DNA of 64,000 bases from positions 1 through 64,000 of the forward strand of contig JAZKFZ010000003.1 of assembly GCA_040386155.1 (NCBI GenBank), given 5' to 3'. The translations under genes and the position numbers were made by a program. This DNA comes from M0103 sp040386155. GTDB lineage: Bacteria; Bacteroidota; Bacteroidia; Flavobacteriales_D; Crocinitomicaceae. The notes below the pieces were generated by a model. That model made no database searches. It saw nothing but the letters and a program-made list of their open reading frames with translations, and was not told the DNA's origin. Below are positions 1 to 7,818 of the stretch, piece after piece; position 1 is the stretch's first letter, and each line of letters begins with the position of its first letter.

Positions 1-28
1 CTAAATGGCGAACATGTTCGCCATTTAG
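1..28. repeat. 28-bp perfect palindrome at window edge
   Basis: Bases 1-14 (CTAAATGGCGAACA) are the exact reverse complement of bases 15-28, so the element is a perfect inverted repeat without a spacer. It sits at the edge of the window, downstream of the minus-strand gene at 102-617. It could be a regulator binding site, the tip of a longer repeat, or a cruciform or terminator-like element. No T tract follows it, which argues against a simple terminator. Confidence 0.6.
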
Positions 29-101
29 CGAACTTGCAGCAGCTACTTTTTCTATCCAAAAAATTGAAATTCATGAAAATAGATAGCATTTCGGAGCTAA
101 T

Positions 102-617
102 TTAGCTTTTAGATTTTGTCAAATTTCTCAACGCCACAGCAATTGCGGGTGATTTCTCTTTGGAAAGTAATAATTCTAGAATTGAAATAACTTCTGACTT
201 AAATTCAGGGTATTCGTGGAAATACTTTTGCAATTGCTGGCAACCATACACAACTAAAGCTGGTTTGCTGTTTGGTGCCATGAGAATGTCAAAGAGGCGA
301 TTAATTAGCTCTTCTTCTTTATAAACTTGTTTTGGGAATAGTGTAATCACTTTCAATAAATTTCGTGATGAACTATGGTTTTGTGAAGCAAGAAATGTGT
401 CAATAATTACTGGAAGATGATGTTGAACTGCATTTGGAAGGGCTTGCGCTACATGAATTAAGGTCCAAGAAGAATATTCTGGAAATGGGTAGGTGTTTTG
501 ATCTGAACAAAGATCGCATAGGAATTGAATTTCTTTTGGATGCTCGATGATATAGGAACTCAGCACTTTTATGTCAAAATCTCTTCTGGGAGCAGCGATG
601 TATTCTTTTATGTTCAC
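102..617 (-). CDS. Hypothetical protein, alpha-helical, HEAT-like
   Basis: A 171-residue protein of unknown function starting at a GTG codon. I do not recognise a named family. The sequence has no signal peptide or membrane segment and looks like a chain of amphipathic helices, with an N-terminal stretch about hospital-like repeats of leucine and isoleucine (for example IIEHPKEIQFLCDLC near residues 23-37) that would suit a HEAT or ARM-type solenoid. It is probably cytoplasmic. It stands alone between the palindrome at 1-28 and the shared terminator at 631-674, with no operon partner in view. The gene is supported by its length, its compositional similarity to its neighbours and the absence of a better reading frame on the other strand. 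Confidence 0.6.
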   Translation of the reverse strand: MNIKEYIAAPRRDFDIKVLSSYIIEHPKEIQFLCDLCSDQNTYPFPEYSSWTLIHVAQALPNAVQHHLPVIIDTFLASQNHSSSRNLLKVITLFPKQVYKEEELINRLFDILMAPNSKPALVVYGCQQLQKYFHEYPEFKSEVISILELLLSKEKSPAIAVALRNLTKSKS

Positions 618-630
618 GACTTAAAGGAAC

Positions 631-674
631 AAAAAAATCCCGACCTGAAAAACAAGTCGGGATTAATTTTTTTT
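631..674. terminator. Hairpin terminator downstream of the T9SS protein
   Basis: A 9-bp perfect stem (AATCCCGAC at 636-644 with GTCGGGATT at 656-664) is flanked by an A tract on the left and a T tract on the right. It would terminate the minus-strand gene ending at 684, and it has terminator character in both directions. Confidence 0.85.
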
Positions 675-683
675 ATCCTATAA

Positions 684-3395
684 TTATTGAATAATTAATT
701 TTTTAACAATTTGACCATTGTTGTTGGTGAAATGCAGGAAATAAATTCCTGAAGCATAATCACTCACATCAAAGGTAGTAGAAATTGAATTCAACTTGAT
801 AGGAGCAAGAACAAGTTTACCATCCTCTGATACAATTGAAAGTTGAAGGTCTTCACTGCTTTCTTGCAAAATCACCAAGGTTTCAGTCGCTGGATTTGGA
901 GCAACTGAGATATTGATTCCTAGTTCATCAAGACCAATACAATCTACTATTACCGTCACTTCATCGGAATTAACACAGCCGTTAGTATTTGTTCCTGTTA
1001 CAGTGTACGTGGTTGTTATTGTAGGCGAAGCAGTTGGATTTGCAGCGGTAGTGAAATCTAGTCCTGTTGGTGGACTCCAAGTATATGTGCTAGCACCACT
1101 TCCAAAAAGAGTCGTGCTTTGAGGTACACAAATCGTTACATCTGCACCAGCATTCACAGTAGGTAAAGCATTTGTCGTAATAATAACATTGTCGGTATTT
1201 ATACAACCATTTATGTCTGTTCCAGTAACTGTGTATGTGATTGAACCAACACTAGGCGTAAATGCAGTGCCATTACTAACACCATTTGTCCATGTGTAAT
1301 TTTGAGCACCTTGTCCATTCAAAGTTACTTGGGTTCCTGCACAAACTGCATCATCAGGTCCAGCACTAACTGATGGCAATACATTTACTGTAACAACAAC
1401 ATTGTCTGTGTTGGTACATCCATTAAGGTCTGTTCCTGTTACAGTATAGGATATTGATCCAACAGCAGGAGTGAAGGCAGCTCCATTCACAACACCGTTG
1501 CTCCATGTAAATGAGTTTGCACCTGCACCCGTTAAAGTAACTTGTGTTCCAGTACAAACTGCTTGACTATTTCCAGCTTCCACCGTTGGTTGAGCATTCA
1601 AGGTAACAATGAAATTTGCACTTGTTGCTGGACATGCACCACTAGCTGCAATTGAGTTTGTAATAGTATAAGGTCCCGGAGCACTTGTAGCAAGATTAAT
1701 TTGTCCAGTAGTAGAATTGACAAAGTTTATTCCTGCACTTGAACTAAACACACCTGCACTTGCACCTGCACCAAAAGTTGGGAAAGGATTTGCAGTGTTT
1801 AAACAATAGGCGGTATTTGCGAATGTAAAACTCGCATCAGGTGCCGTGGTAATATTAATAGTTTGCGTTTCAACATCTGGACAAAGGCCGCCAGTAGTGT
1901 GAGTGATTACGTATGGACCATTTGCTGAAGCAGCTAAATTAATTTCACCTGTTGTTGTGTTTACGAACGTCAGTCCAGCAGTAGAACTATATGTTCCACT
2001 ATTTATAGCAGATGGAACTGGATTTGCAGATCCTACACAAAAAGTATTTGTAGCGAAGTTAAACGATGCATCTACTTGTGGATTTACTGTCACAACTACC
2101 TGATCTGTATTTACACAACCAGCTACAGATGTTCCGGATACCGTGTACGTTTGAGTAGAGGAAGGTGCTGCAATTGGGTTGCTGATGGTAGTTGAACTTA
2201 GTGAAGTTGCGGGCGACCATGTGTATGAATTTCCACCACTCGCACCCAAAGACGTTGTTGCACCATTACAAATGGAAACATCTAATCCAGCGTTAATTGC
2301 AGGAAGTGCATTAATCGTTGTGGCATCCGTTGTGAAGTCAACACAAGAGTTCCAAAATCCACCTAAAACATAAAATGTAGGATCGTAAGCACCTGCAGCA
2401 GCATAAGCATGAGTTGTCGATTGAAGATTCCAAGCAATTGGTGAAGCATCATCAAAATCCCACGCATAAGTAGAATCACTTGCTGCACCCATGAAATATT
2501 GTTTGAATACTCCATAGTTGTAAAAACGATTCGAAAGGATATTTACTGGCGTAGCAGAACCTGTAAAGCTCAATGTTTGATTAACGCAAGCAGGATCTGG
2601 AGCTACAACACCTGTTGAAGTGATAGTGTATTGAACAAGTGGAGCGATAAGTGGCTCAAAATTATAAGGTCCTGGAGGGATTGCTCCACCACCTGGGAAG
2701 TTTACTAAATCATTTGTTAGTGTTGGAATGCTCACATAAGCACCGCCAGAGTTTGGATAGTACAAAGAAGTGTAACGAGTAAAATCTTCGTCGTATGTTT
2801 GACCTGGAAGTAGATCACTAACGTAAACATCTACAATACCATTTGTTGTAGATACGTCCCAAACAATCGCATAATTTCCAGTTACAGCTACTGGTGAAGG
2901 AAAGTTAACGGTATAGTAGTTAGCATTAGCACCTCCAATTAAATTACTCACGGTTACATTTCCAGTAGCTAGTGCAGCACCTGTTGGTACATTGCCAGCT
3001 GTGACATTAAACAAGCGAGCACGAATGGAAATTCCTGTTGGATTGGCACCTACTTGTGCTGGATCAGCACGTACGCAAAAAATTTCTGCACCACGAACAC
3101 TTAAACCAGCACCAGCGTTCAGGAAGGTTTGCGAAAATGCCTCAGCATCTACATTCCACATCGAAAATGTGTAAAAATTGGATGTTCCTAAAATTTGCTC
3201 TTTAGATTGAGGGTAACGAATTGTGTCTAAACACAAAAGTGTTTTTGTTAAATTGTTTTCAAGACCTTCGCGATCAATTGAAAGCAATTTTTCTGTTGCC
3301 TCTGGAGATGCTGGCTTTAAAATATTTTGGCGAGACTGACCAAAAGATGTAAACGCACTCAATAAAATTGTGCAGATGAGTAAATGTTTTTTCAT
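684..3395 (-). CDS. Secreted repeat protein with T9SS C-terminal sorting domain
   Basis: A 903-residue exported protein. Residues 1-19 form a signal peptide ending in SFG before Q20. The middle holds a PKD-like module (WDFDDASP, about residues 310-350), followed by a ladder of roughly 70-residue Ig-like repeats. Two are of the type ASFxFAxxxxC and about four carry the pattern AGxDxxxCxGTQVTLxG...YTVTGT. The last ~75 residues (from SVAPNPATETL to the final KKLIIQ) match the type A sorting domain of the type IX secretion system, so the protein probably crosses the outer membrane and is anchored or released at the surface. Function is probably adhesive or structural. The gene is monocistronic, with a terminator at 631-674. 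The repeats are also similar at DNA level and may recombine. Confidence 0.9.
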   Translation of the reverse strand: MKKHLLICTILLSAFTSFGQSRQNILKPASPEATEKLLSIDREGLENNLTKTLLCLDTIRYPQSKEQILGTSNFYTFSMWNVDAEAFSQTFLNAGAGLSVRGAEIFCVRADPAQVGANPTGISIRARLFNVTAGNVPTGAALATGNVTVSNLIGGANANYYTVNFPSPVAVTGNYAIVWDVSTTNGIVDVYVSDLLPGQTYDEDFTRYTSLYYPNSGGAYVSIPTLTNDLVNFPGGGAIPPGPYNFEPLIAPLVQYTITSTGVVAPDPACVNQTLSFTGSATPVNILSNRFYNYGVFKQYFMGAASDSTYAWDFDDASPIAWNLQSTTHAYAAAGAYDPTFYVLGGFWNSCVDFTTDATTINALPAINAGLDVSICNGATTSLGASGGNSYTWSPATSLSSTTISNPIAAPSSTQTYTVSGTSVAGCVNTDQVVVTVNPQVDASFNFATNTFCVGSANPVPSAINSGTYSSTAGLTFVNTTTGEINLAASANGPYVITHTTGGLCPDVETQTINITTAPDASFTFANTAYCLNTANPFPTFGAGASAGVFSSSAGINFVNSTTGQINLATSAPGPYTITNSIAASGACPATSANFIVTLNAQPTVEAGNSQAVCTGTQVTLTGAGANSFTWSNGVVNGAAFTPAVGSISYTVTGTDLNGCTNTDNVVVTVNVLPSVSAGPDDAVCAGTQVTLNGQGAQNYTWTNGVSNGTAFTPSVGSITYTVTGTDINGCINTDNVIITTNALPTVNAGADVTICVPQSTTLFGSGASTYTWSPPTGLDFTTAANPTASPTITTTYTVTGTNTNGCVNSDEVTVIVDCIGLDELGINISVAPNPATETLVILQESSEDLQLSIVSEDGKLVLAPIKLNSISTTFDVSDYASGIYFLHFTNNNGQIVKKLIIQ

Positions 3396-3460
3396 AGAAG
3401 TAGAAACTAGTTAAAAAGTTTAATTGTTAATCGAATCTAAAATTAAACTAAATATTAGTC

Positions 3461-3494
3461 AAAAAAAAATGTGACCAAGTAATTGATCACATTT
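3461..3494 (-). terminator. Terminator of sucD
   Basis: Reading the minus strand after the sucD stop, an AAAATGTGA / TCACATTTT stem with a 12-nt loop runs directly into nine T residues. This is a textbook intrinsic terminator and it separates sucD from the T9SS protein gene. Confidence 0.85.
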
Positions 3495-3517
3495 TAACAT
3501 TTTATGAAAAAAAATAA

Positions 3518-4396
3518 TTAAGCTAAAATGCCCATTACTTCAGCCATAGTTTTTCCAATTTGTGCTGGGGAATCAACTACGGTAATTCCACATTCGCGTA
3601 AAATTCTCTTTTTTGCTTGAGCAGTATCATCATGTCCACCAACGATAGCACCTGCGTGCCCCATTGTTCTTCCTGCCGGAGCAGTTTCACCTGCGATAAA
3701 TCCAACAACTGGTTTTGTACCATGTTCTTTGATCCAACGTGCAGCATTTGCTTCCAAGTTTCCACCGATTTCACCAATCATAACAATACCATCAGTGTCT
3801 GGGTCATTCATTAGCAATTCAACAGCTTCGCGAGTTGTTGTTCCAATGATAGGGTCACCGCCAATTCCGATGGCAGTAGAAATTCCCAAACCTGCTTTCG
3901 CAACTTGGTCTGCTGCTTCATATGTTAAAGTACCAGATTTTGAAACGATACCAATTCTTCCTTTTTTGAATACAAATCCTGGCATGATACCCACTTTTGC
4001 TTCATCAGCAGAGATAACACCTGGACAGTTTGGTCCAATTAAACGAGTATCATAAGCCTTTATATATTCTTTTGCAAGAATCATGTCGTTCACAGGAATT
4101 CCTTCCGTAATACAAACAATCACTTTAATTCCTGCGTTTGCAGCTTCCATAATTGCATCTGCAGCAAATGCAGGTGGCACAAATATGATGGAAACATCTG
4201 CTCCTGTTTTTTGAACGGCATCAGCTACTGTGTTGAACACCGGACGGTCTAAATGAGATGACCCACCTTTTCCTGGAGTTACCCCACCCACAACATTTGT
4301 TCCGTATTCGATCATTTGTCCGGCGTGAAAAGTACCTTCACTACCTGTAAAACCTTGTACAATTACCTTTGAATTTTTATTAACGAGTACGCTCAT
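3518..4396 (-). CDS. sucD: Succinyl-CoA synthetase (ADP-forming), alpha subunit
   Basis: Alpha subunit of succinate-CoA ligase, which interconverts succinyl-CoA and succinate with formation of ATP or GTP in the TCA cycle. The 292-residue length is normal for the family. The CoA-binding Rossmann domain is at the N terminus (VIVQGFTGSEGTFHA, residues 11-25). The phosphohistidine that carries the phosphoryl group is H247 in the motif TMGHAGAIVGG. The beta subunit gene sucC is not adjacent, which is common in Bacteroidota. The gene has its own terminator (3461-3494), and 150 bp of non-coding sequence upstream includes the palindromic repeat at 4498-4537. Identification is secure. Confidence 0.97.
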   Translation of the reverse strand: MSVLVNKNSKVIVQGFTGSEGTFHAGQMIEYGTNVVGGVTPGKGGSSHLDRPVFNTVADAVQKTGADVSIIFVPPAFAADAIMEAANAGIKVIVCITEGIPVNDMILAKEYIKAYDTRLIGPNCPGVISADEAKVGIMPGFVFKKGRIGIVSKSGTLTYEAADQVAKAGLGISTAIGIGGDPIIGTTTREAVELLMNDPDTDGIVMIGEIGGNLEANAARWIKEHGTKPVVGFIAGETAPAGRTMGHAGAIVGGHDDTAQAKKRILRECGITVVDSPAQIGKTMAEVMGILA

Positions 4397-4497
4397 AACT
4401 GATGTTTTTTTGTTCTTTTTTAAGACGTTTCAAATTTAAAGAATAAAATTGAATCCTACGTTTAAGATTGAAATAATAATTTAATTGATTTTTAATC

Positions 4498-4537
4498 GGC
4501 GACTGAGTGCCGACGAAGGAGGTGTATCGAAGTCGCC
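4498..4537 (+). repeat. Solitary copy of the GAGTG...TATCGA palindromic repeat
   Basis: A 7-bp perfect stem (GGCGACT at 4498-4504, AGTCGCC at 4531-4537) encloses a 26-nt core that begins GAGTGCCGA and ends GTGTATCGA. The core matches the 28-nt core of the three copies around the GIY-YIG gene at 55.8-56.4 kb, apart from two single-base deletions and a few substitutions, while the stem sequence is unrelated to theirs. It lies 9 bp downstream of the FKBP lipoprotein stop and about 100 bp upstream of sucD. Confidence 0.8.
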
Positions 4538-4546
4538 CTGAAAAAT

Positions 4547-4993
4547 CTACTTTACATCAATGAGTTTGATTTCATACACCAAAATAGAGTTTTCTGGAAT
4601 GTCATCCAATTGATGATCGCCGTAGGCTAATTGTGGAGGACTGATCAAATATGCTTCACCACCTTTTTTGAGTTCCAACATAATTTCTCGCCAAGCACTG
4701 ATTAAGGCTTTTACATCAAATTCTACGGGTACTTCGCGATGATCGAAGACTTTACCATCTAAAAATGTTCCTTTGTATGTAAATGAAACTTTGTCTCCAA
4801 ACTTTACAAATCGTCCTTCGCCTTCTTTCGTGATTTTGAAGTACAAGCCCGAGTTAGATTTTTTGAGGTCGAGTTTGTTTTTCTTGATGTGGGATTCAAT
4901 CTTTCTATCGAAATCTGATTTTTGGTCTTCTGAATAGGTGCCACAACTAGTAATTAATAGTATCATGACAAATACTCTAATTAATTTTCTCAT
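4547..4993 (-). CDS. FKBP-type peptidyl-prolyl isomerase lipoprotein
   Basis: A 148-residue lipoprotein with an FKBP fold, expected to catalyse prolyl cis-trans isomerisation or act as a chaperone in the envelope. The start chosen is the ATG at 4993, because it is followed by a lipoprotein signal (LLITSC, lipid-attachment Cys near residue 16) and overlaps the stop of the upstream gene in an ATGA arrangement. A longer in-frame extension to 5104 would read through the TraB gene and lacks a signal. FKBP features are GDKVSFTYKGTFLDGKVFD, the AYGDH loop and ENSILVYEIKLIDV at the C terminus. It is the last gene of an overlapping minus-strand cluster, and the palindromic repeat follows it. Confidence 0.88.
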   Translation of the reverse strand: MRKLIRVFVMILLITSCGTYSEDQKSDFDRKIESHIKKNKLDLKKSNSGLYFKITKEGEGRFVKFGDKVSFTYKGTFLDGKVFDHREVPVEFDVKALISAWREIMLELKKGGEAYLISPPQLAYGDHQLDDIPENSILVYEIKLIDVK

Positions 4994-5865
4994 AATTTCA
5001 CAGGCGTAAGGGTATAACCTTCTTTTTGAAGTAGGCGAATAACACCATTGGGTCCGCCAAGATGACCAGCTCCAACGGCAATGAAAGTACTTCGACCTTC
5101 GCAAGTTTCCTTAATTTTTGGAATCCAATTTTTATTTCTTTCATCGAGGAATCGCGCTTGTTCTTCTTGCAACACACCTTGTTCTTCATTGATGTAGGTG
5201 TAAAGTCCATCAATGTTTTGCGCAGCATAAATTTCTTCCATTTTCTTTAGCATTGCAACAGATTGAGTTGGATTTCTAATTCCTTCCATCACCATTTCGG
5301 CTTGTTGTTCTTTTGTTAGCTCATCAAAAAGACTCATTTGTTGTTCTACAGTTTCGAGGCCATTGATACTAATTTCATTTTTTTTAGCAATCTCAATCAG
5401 TGATAGTTCATAGCTTTCCGTTTTTCCCATGAAATGCATTTGAGTGGCTAATTGTATCACAACGAAAGGTTTCATTTTGCTCATGGAAGCATCAAATGCG
5501 GTTTTATTCAAATGCAAATTAAGTTCTGCCCATTGATAAATGGAGTCCATTTGTGCAGTCGAGAAAAAGTCAGAAAAAGTTCCTTCTGGAAGCAGAATAT
5601 ATTTCATTGCTTCCCTTTGATCTGGCACTCCAGGAAGTTCCATCATTAAATTTTCTGACTTAGCTACAATCTTTTTTAATTTGTCAGGAAAAATGAAATA
5701 CTCTTTTTCGATAAGATGAGACGTTCCAAATAGATAGCAGCCTTTTTTTATTCCATCACCTTCAATCTTCCACAGCAATGAACTTTCCTTAAATGGAAAT
5801 TCTTCAATTTGCGCAATTGAAAACGTAAATTGTACTGAAAAGATTATGAGAAATAGTTGTTTCAT
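4990..5865 (-). CDS. TraB/GumN family protein
   Basis: A 291-residue exported protein of the TraB/GumN (erythromycin esterase-like) superfamily, proposed to be metalloprotease-like; the substrate is unknown. A signal peptide covers about residues 1-18 (ending FSIAQ). The first conserved motif is FGTSH at residues 46-50. The second is the C-terminal GAGHLGGPNG, which completes the GX(S/G)H pair expected for metal binding, so both signature motifs are intact. It overlaps the upstream methyltransferase and the downstream FKBP gene by 4 bp each, which implies translational coupling. Bacterial members often occur singly, so this clustering is a clue to a shared envelope role, though not a proven one. 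Confidence 0.9.
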   Translation of the reverse strand: MKQLFLIIFSVQFTFSIAQIEEFPFKESSLLWKIEGDGIKKGCYLFGTSHLIEKEYFIFPDKLKKIVAKSENLMMELPGVPDQREAMKYILLPEGTFSDFFSTAQMDSIYQWAELNLHLNKTAFDASMSKMKPFVVIQLATQMHFMGKTESYELSLIEIAKKNEISINGLETVEQQMSLFDELTKEQQAEMVMEGIRNPTQSVAMLKKMEEIYAAQNIDGLYTYINEEQGVLQEEQARFLDERNKNWIPKIKETCEGRSTFIAVGAGHLGGPNGVIRLLQKEGYTLTPVKL

Positions 5866-6578
5866 GCTACGGTCAACACTGCTAAATAATTATCGTCATT
5901 TTCGTAAATTCGCTTTGCCTTTAGGCCTACTTTTTTGGCAATTTTATACATGGAATCGAAGTCGACGTACAACCAGTCGAACCACTCACTTTTTTCTTTC
6001 TTATAATGCATTTGAAAACGAAAGTTACCATAATAAGCAGCATTCAAATCCATCCAATAAGAACCGTCTTCATCTTCGTATAAAAACTTGACATCTGACG
6101 AATCAAATATGATGTTTCCACCTTCGTTAAGGAGCGATTTCGCATGCAAAAGATACGTTTCTAAATCAGCTAATTTTCCTGCAATACCAATGCCATTCAT
6201 TAACATCAGTACGGTGTCAAATTTTTGTCCCTTAAAATCCAAAAAAGCAGTTCTAGTGCATTCAATTCCCTGTGTAGCTAAATAGTCGTTAACGCCTTTT
6301 GAAATATCAATTGCAGTAACTTGATGTTCTCTACCCATCAGTACTTTTGCATGTACTCCAGCTCCAGCACCAACATCAAGCACAGAATTTCCACATTCAT
6401 CTAAGGCCATTTTTTCAAGTTCTGGCATTTCATCGTATGTTCGAAAAAGTACTTCTACAGGAATAATGTCGTCCTCACAAAGATCAGCACATACTATAAT
6501 ATCCGCAGGTTTTTTTGATTTTGCATAATCCAAAATTGCTGCACCCATTGGATCATTGTTTACTTCTAATTGGCTCAT
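5862..6578 (-). CDS. Class I SAM-dependent methyltransferase
   Basis: A 238-residue cytosolic methyltransferase of unknown substrate. Motif I is VLDVGAGAGVHA at about residues 66-77 and an acidic motif II is AIDIS. The middle motif DTVLMLMNGIG follows, and the C-terminal half probably holds the substrate-binding part (YWMDLNAAYYGNFRFQMHY). Nothing in it points to DNA, RNA or a particular small molecule. It overlaps the TraB gene by 4 bp and lies 9 bp after the pRiA4b-type gene, so the four genes from 7142 down to 4547 are probably one transcript. Confidence 0.85.
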   Translation of the reverse strand: MSQLEVNNDPMGAAILDYAKSKKPADIIVCADLCEDDIIPVEVLFRTYDEMPELEKMALDECGNSVLDVGAGAGVHAKVLMGREHQVTAIDISKGVNDYLATQGIECTRTAFLDFKGQKFDTVLMLMNGIGIAGKLADLETYLLHAKSLLNEGGNIIFDSSDVKFLYEDEDGSYWMDLNAAYYGNFRFQMHYKKEKSEWFDWLYVDFDSMYKIAKKVGLKAKRIYENDDNYLAVLTVA

Positions 6579-6587
6579 TGTGTACGA

Positions 6588-7142
6588 TTAATAGCTGTCA
6601 AAATTGGAATAATCATCATCAGAAATGTCATCGTCGAAGTCATTGAAGCCAAATTCATCCTCATCTTCATCATCGTCGTCACCACCAAGATCTAGAAAAG
6701 CTGTTTCATTTTCCAATGGTTTTGAATCTTCAGGGGGAGCCATTCCAATTGCTAAAAGTACTTGTGGTTGCGCTGGTGGAACCTTTTCGTAGCCAATTAA
6801 CTCTACAAGAAAAATCCACATCCGTAAAAAATCATACACAAGAATAAATTTCTGATCCGGTTCCTCAATGAAGTCTTGAATAATAGAATCCTTCATGATA
6901 CTTGACGTGTCAGCAAGTTCATCATCTCCATAGGTCATGTCTTCCAAGTTAATTTCATGTCCTTTATCCCAACTATCGTTAGACACATAAAAGCTTGCCA
7001 TTTCGAGGCCTTGAAAATTAAATGCCGATAAAATTGCTTTGTAGAACGTCTCGAAATTATCTTCGGAATTAATCAATAGATCCCTGAAAACTTCATTACT
7101 ATTTTCTGAATCCAGTAAAACGCGGAATTTTAAACCTGCCAT
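6588..7142 (-). CDS. pRiA4b ORF-3-like protein with acidic tail
   Basis: A 184-residue protein resembling the plasmid pRiA4b ORF-3 family (PF07929, often named IS1096 TnpR-like). The match rests on the opening MAGLKFRVLLDSENSNEVFRD followed by FYKAILSAFNF and a pattern of ligand-like aspartates. The C-terminal ~30 residues are almost entirely Asp, Glu and Gly with scattered Phe and Tyr (LGGDDDDEDEDEFGFND), a tail common in Bacteroidota members. The function is unknown, and despite the family name nothing transposon-like surrounds it. It is the first gene of the cluster 7142-4547. A TACCTTTA box at 7161-7168 on the minus strand lies 18 nt upstream and is a candidate promoter. Confidence 0.8.
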   Translation of the reverse strand: MAGLKFRVLLDSENSNEVFRDLLINSEDNFETFYKAILSAFNFQGLEMASFYVSNDSWDKGHEINLEDMTYGDDELADTSSIMKDSIIQDFIEEPDQKFILVYDFLRMWIFLVELIGYEKVPPAQPQVLLAIGMAPPEDSKPLENETAFLDLGGDDDDEDEDEFGFNDFDDDISDDDYSNFDSY

Positions 7143-7160
7143 ATTTTTTTATTGATAAGG

Positions 7161-7168
7161 TAAAGGTA
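7161..7168 (-). promoter_or_regulatory. Candidate -7 box for the 7142-4547 gene cluster
   Basis: On the minus strand TACCTTTA (close to TAnnTTTG) lies 18 nt before the ATG of the pRiA4b-type gene. I see no matching -33 TTTG box at the normal distance, so support is moderate. Confidence 0.4.
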
Positions 7169-7248
7169 ATGATCTTCTCTTAAAATTTTTGGAATTTTTT
7201 TTGCTTGCAAGAAGCATAATATGATCACAATTGTATAAATTTATCAAA

Positions 7249-7818
7249 ATGCGATTTCTATTTTTCATTGTTTGTTGTACTTTTTTGAAGGTTGTAATTG
7301 CACAGCCAGCTGAAAGTTATGCAGTTACTGCAATGCACGATACCATTTATCTTTATAAAGATGTAGTGATTGATGTGCATTCGCATCCGCAAATTGTCAA
7401 TTACAGAGATGAAACAAATACCCGATTAAATTTAAATAGTACTGATTTGATTCGTTTGTCAGTAGTGAAAGTGAATGCAGTAAAAGATAAAATTACAATA
7501 GAAGAATATTCAATCAAAAACATCGTAACTTCAAAAAATTCATGTGCACATTTTGTAAGTGAGGTATATGTAAATGGAAATTTTTCTGTTTTTGATTCAC
7601 CATATTGTCAAACAGATGATTATTTGGTTTTATACATTAAAAATGATGATGGGGATTTAGTAAGTATCAATCAATCCAATTATCATGCGGTGATTGATGC
7701 TCATTTCGCAGATTGGAGAGGTATTGATCGAATTCGAAGAAAACGCTACAATCCCTATAAATTGAGAGTGCTTTTGGTGGAACATTATCACCTTTTATCG
7801 AATGAGGGGAAGCCCTAA
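7249..7818 (+). CDS. Hypothetical secreted protein
   Basis: A 189-residue protein of unknown function with a signal peptide at about residues 1-19 (RFLFFIVCCTFLKVVIAQ). The ATG at 7249 is preferred over an in-frame TTG at 7231, because the signal peptide then begins directly with Met-Arg and a hydrophobic run. The mature part is probably all-beta, contains two cysteines about 20 residues apart (NSCAHFV and SPYCQTDD) that could form a disulfide, and ends in a basic segment (RIRRKRYNPYK). Its last 24 bp overlap the 3' end of the convergent cca gene. I do not recognise the family. Confidence 0.75.
   Translation: MRFLFFIVCCTFLKVVIAQPAESYAVTAMHDTIYLYKDVVIDVHSHPQIVNYRDETNTRLNLNSTDLIRLSVVKVNAVKDKITIEEYSIKNIVTSKNSCAHFVSEVYVNGNFSVFDSPYCQTDDYLVLYIKNDDGDLVSINQSNYHAVIDAHFADWRGIDRIRRKRYNPYKLRVLLVEHYHLLSNEGKP

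Noticed and set aside
913..3174. Several 60-69-residue frames antisense to the T9SS protein gene
   Set aside because: They are mirror images of the Thr/Val-rich repeats of the real gene and have no start signals.
6588..7142. Insertion sequence because of the IS1096/TnpR-like family name
   Set aside because: The gene is within a coupled cluster, and there are no transposase, terminal repeats or target duplications.
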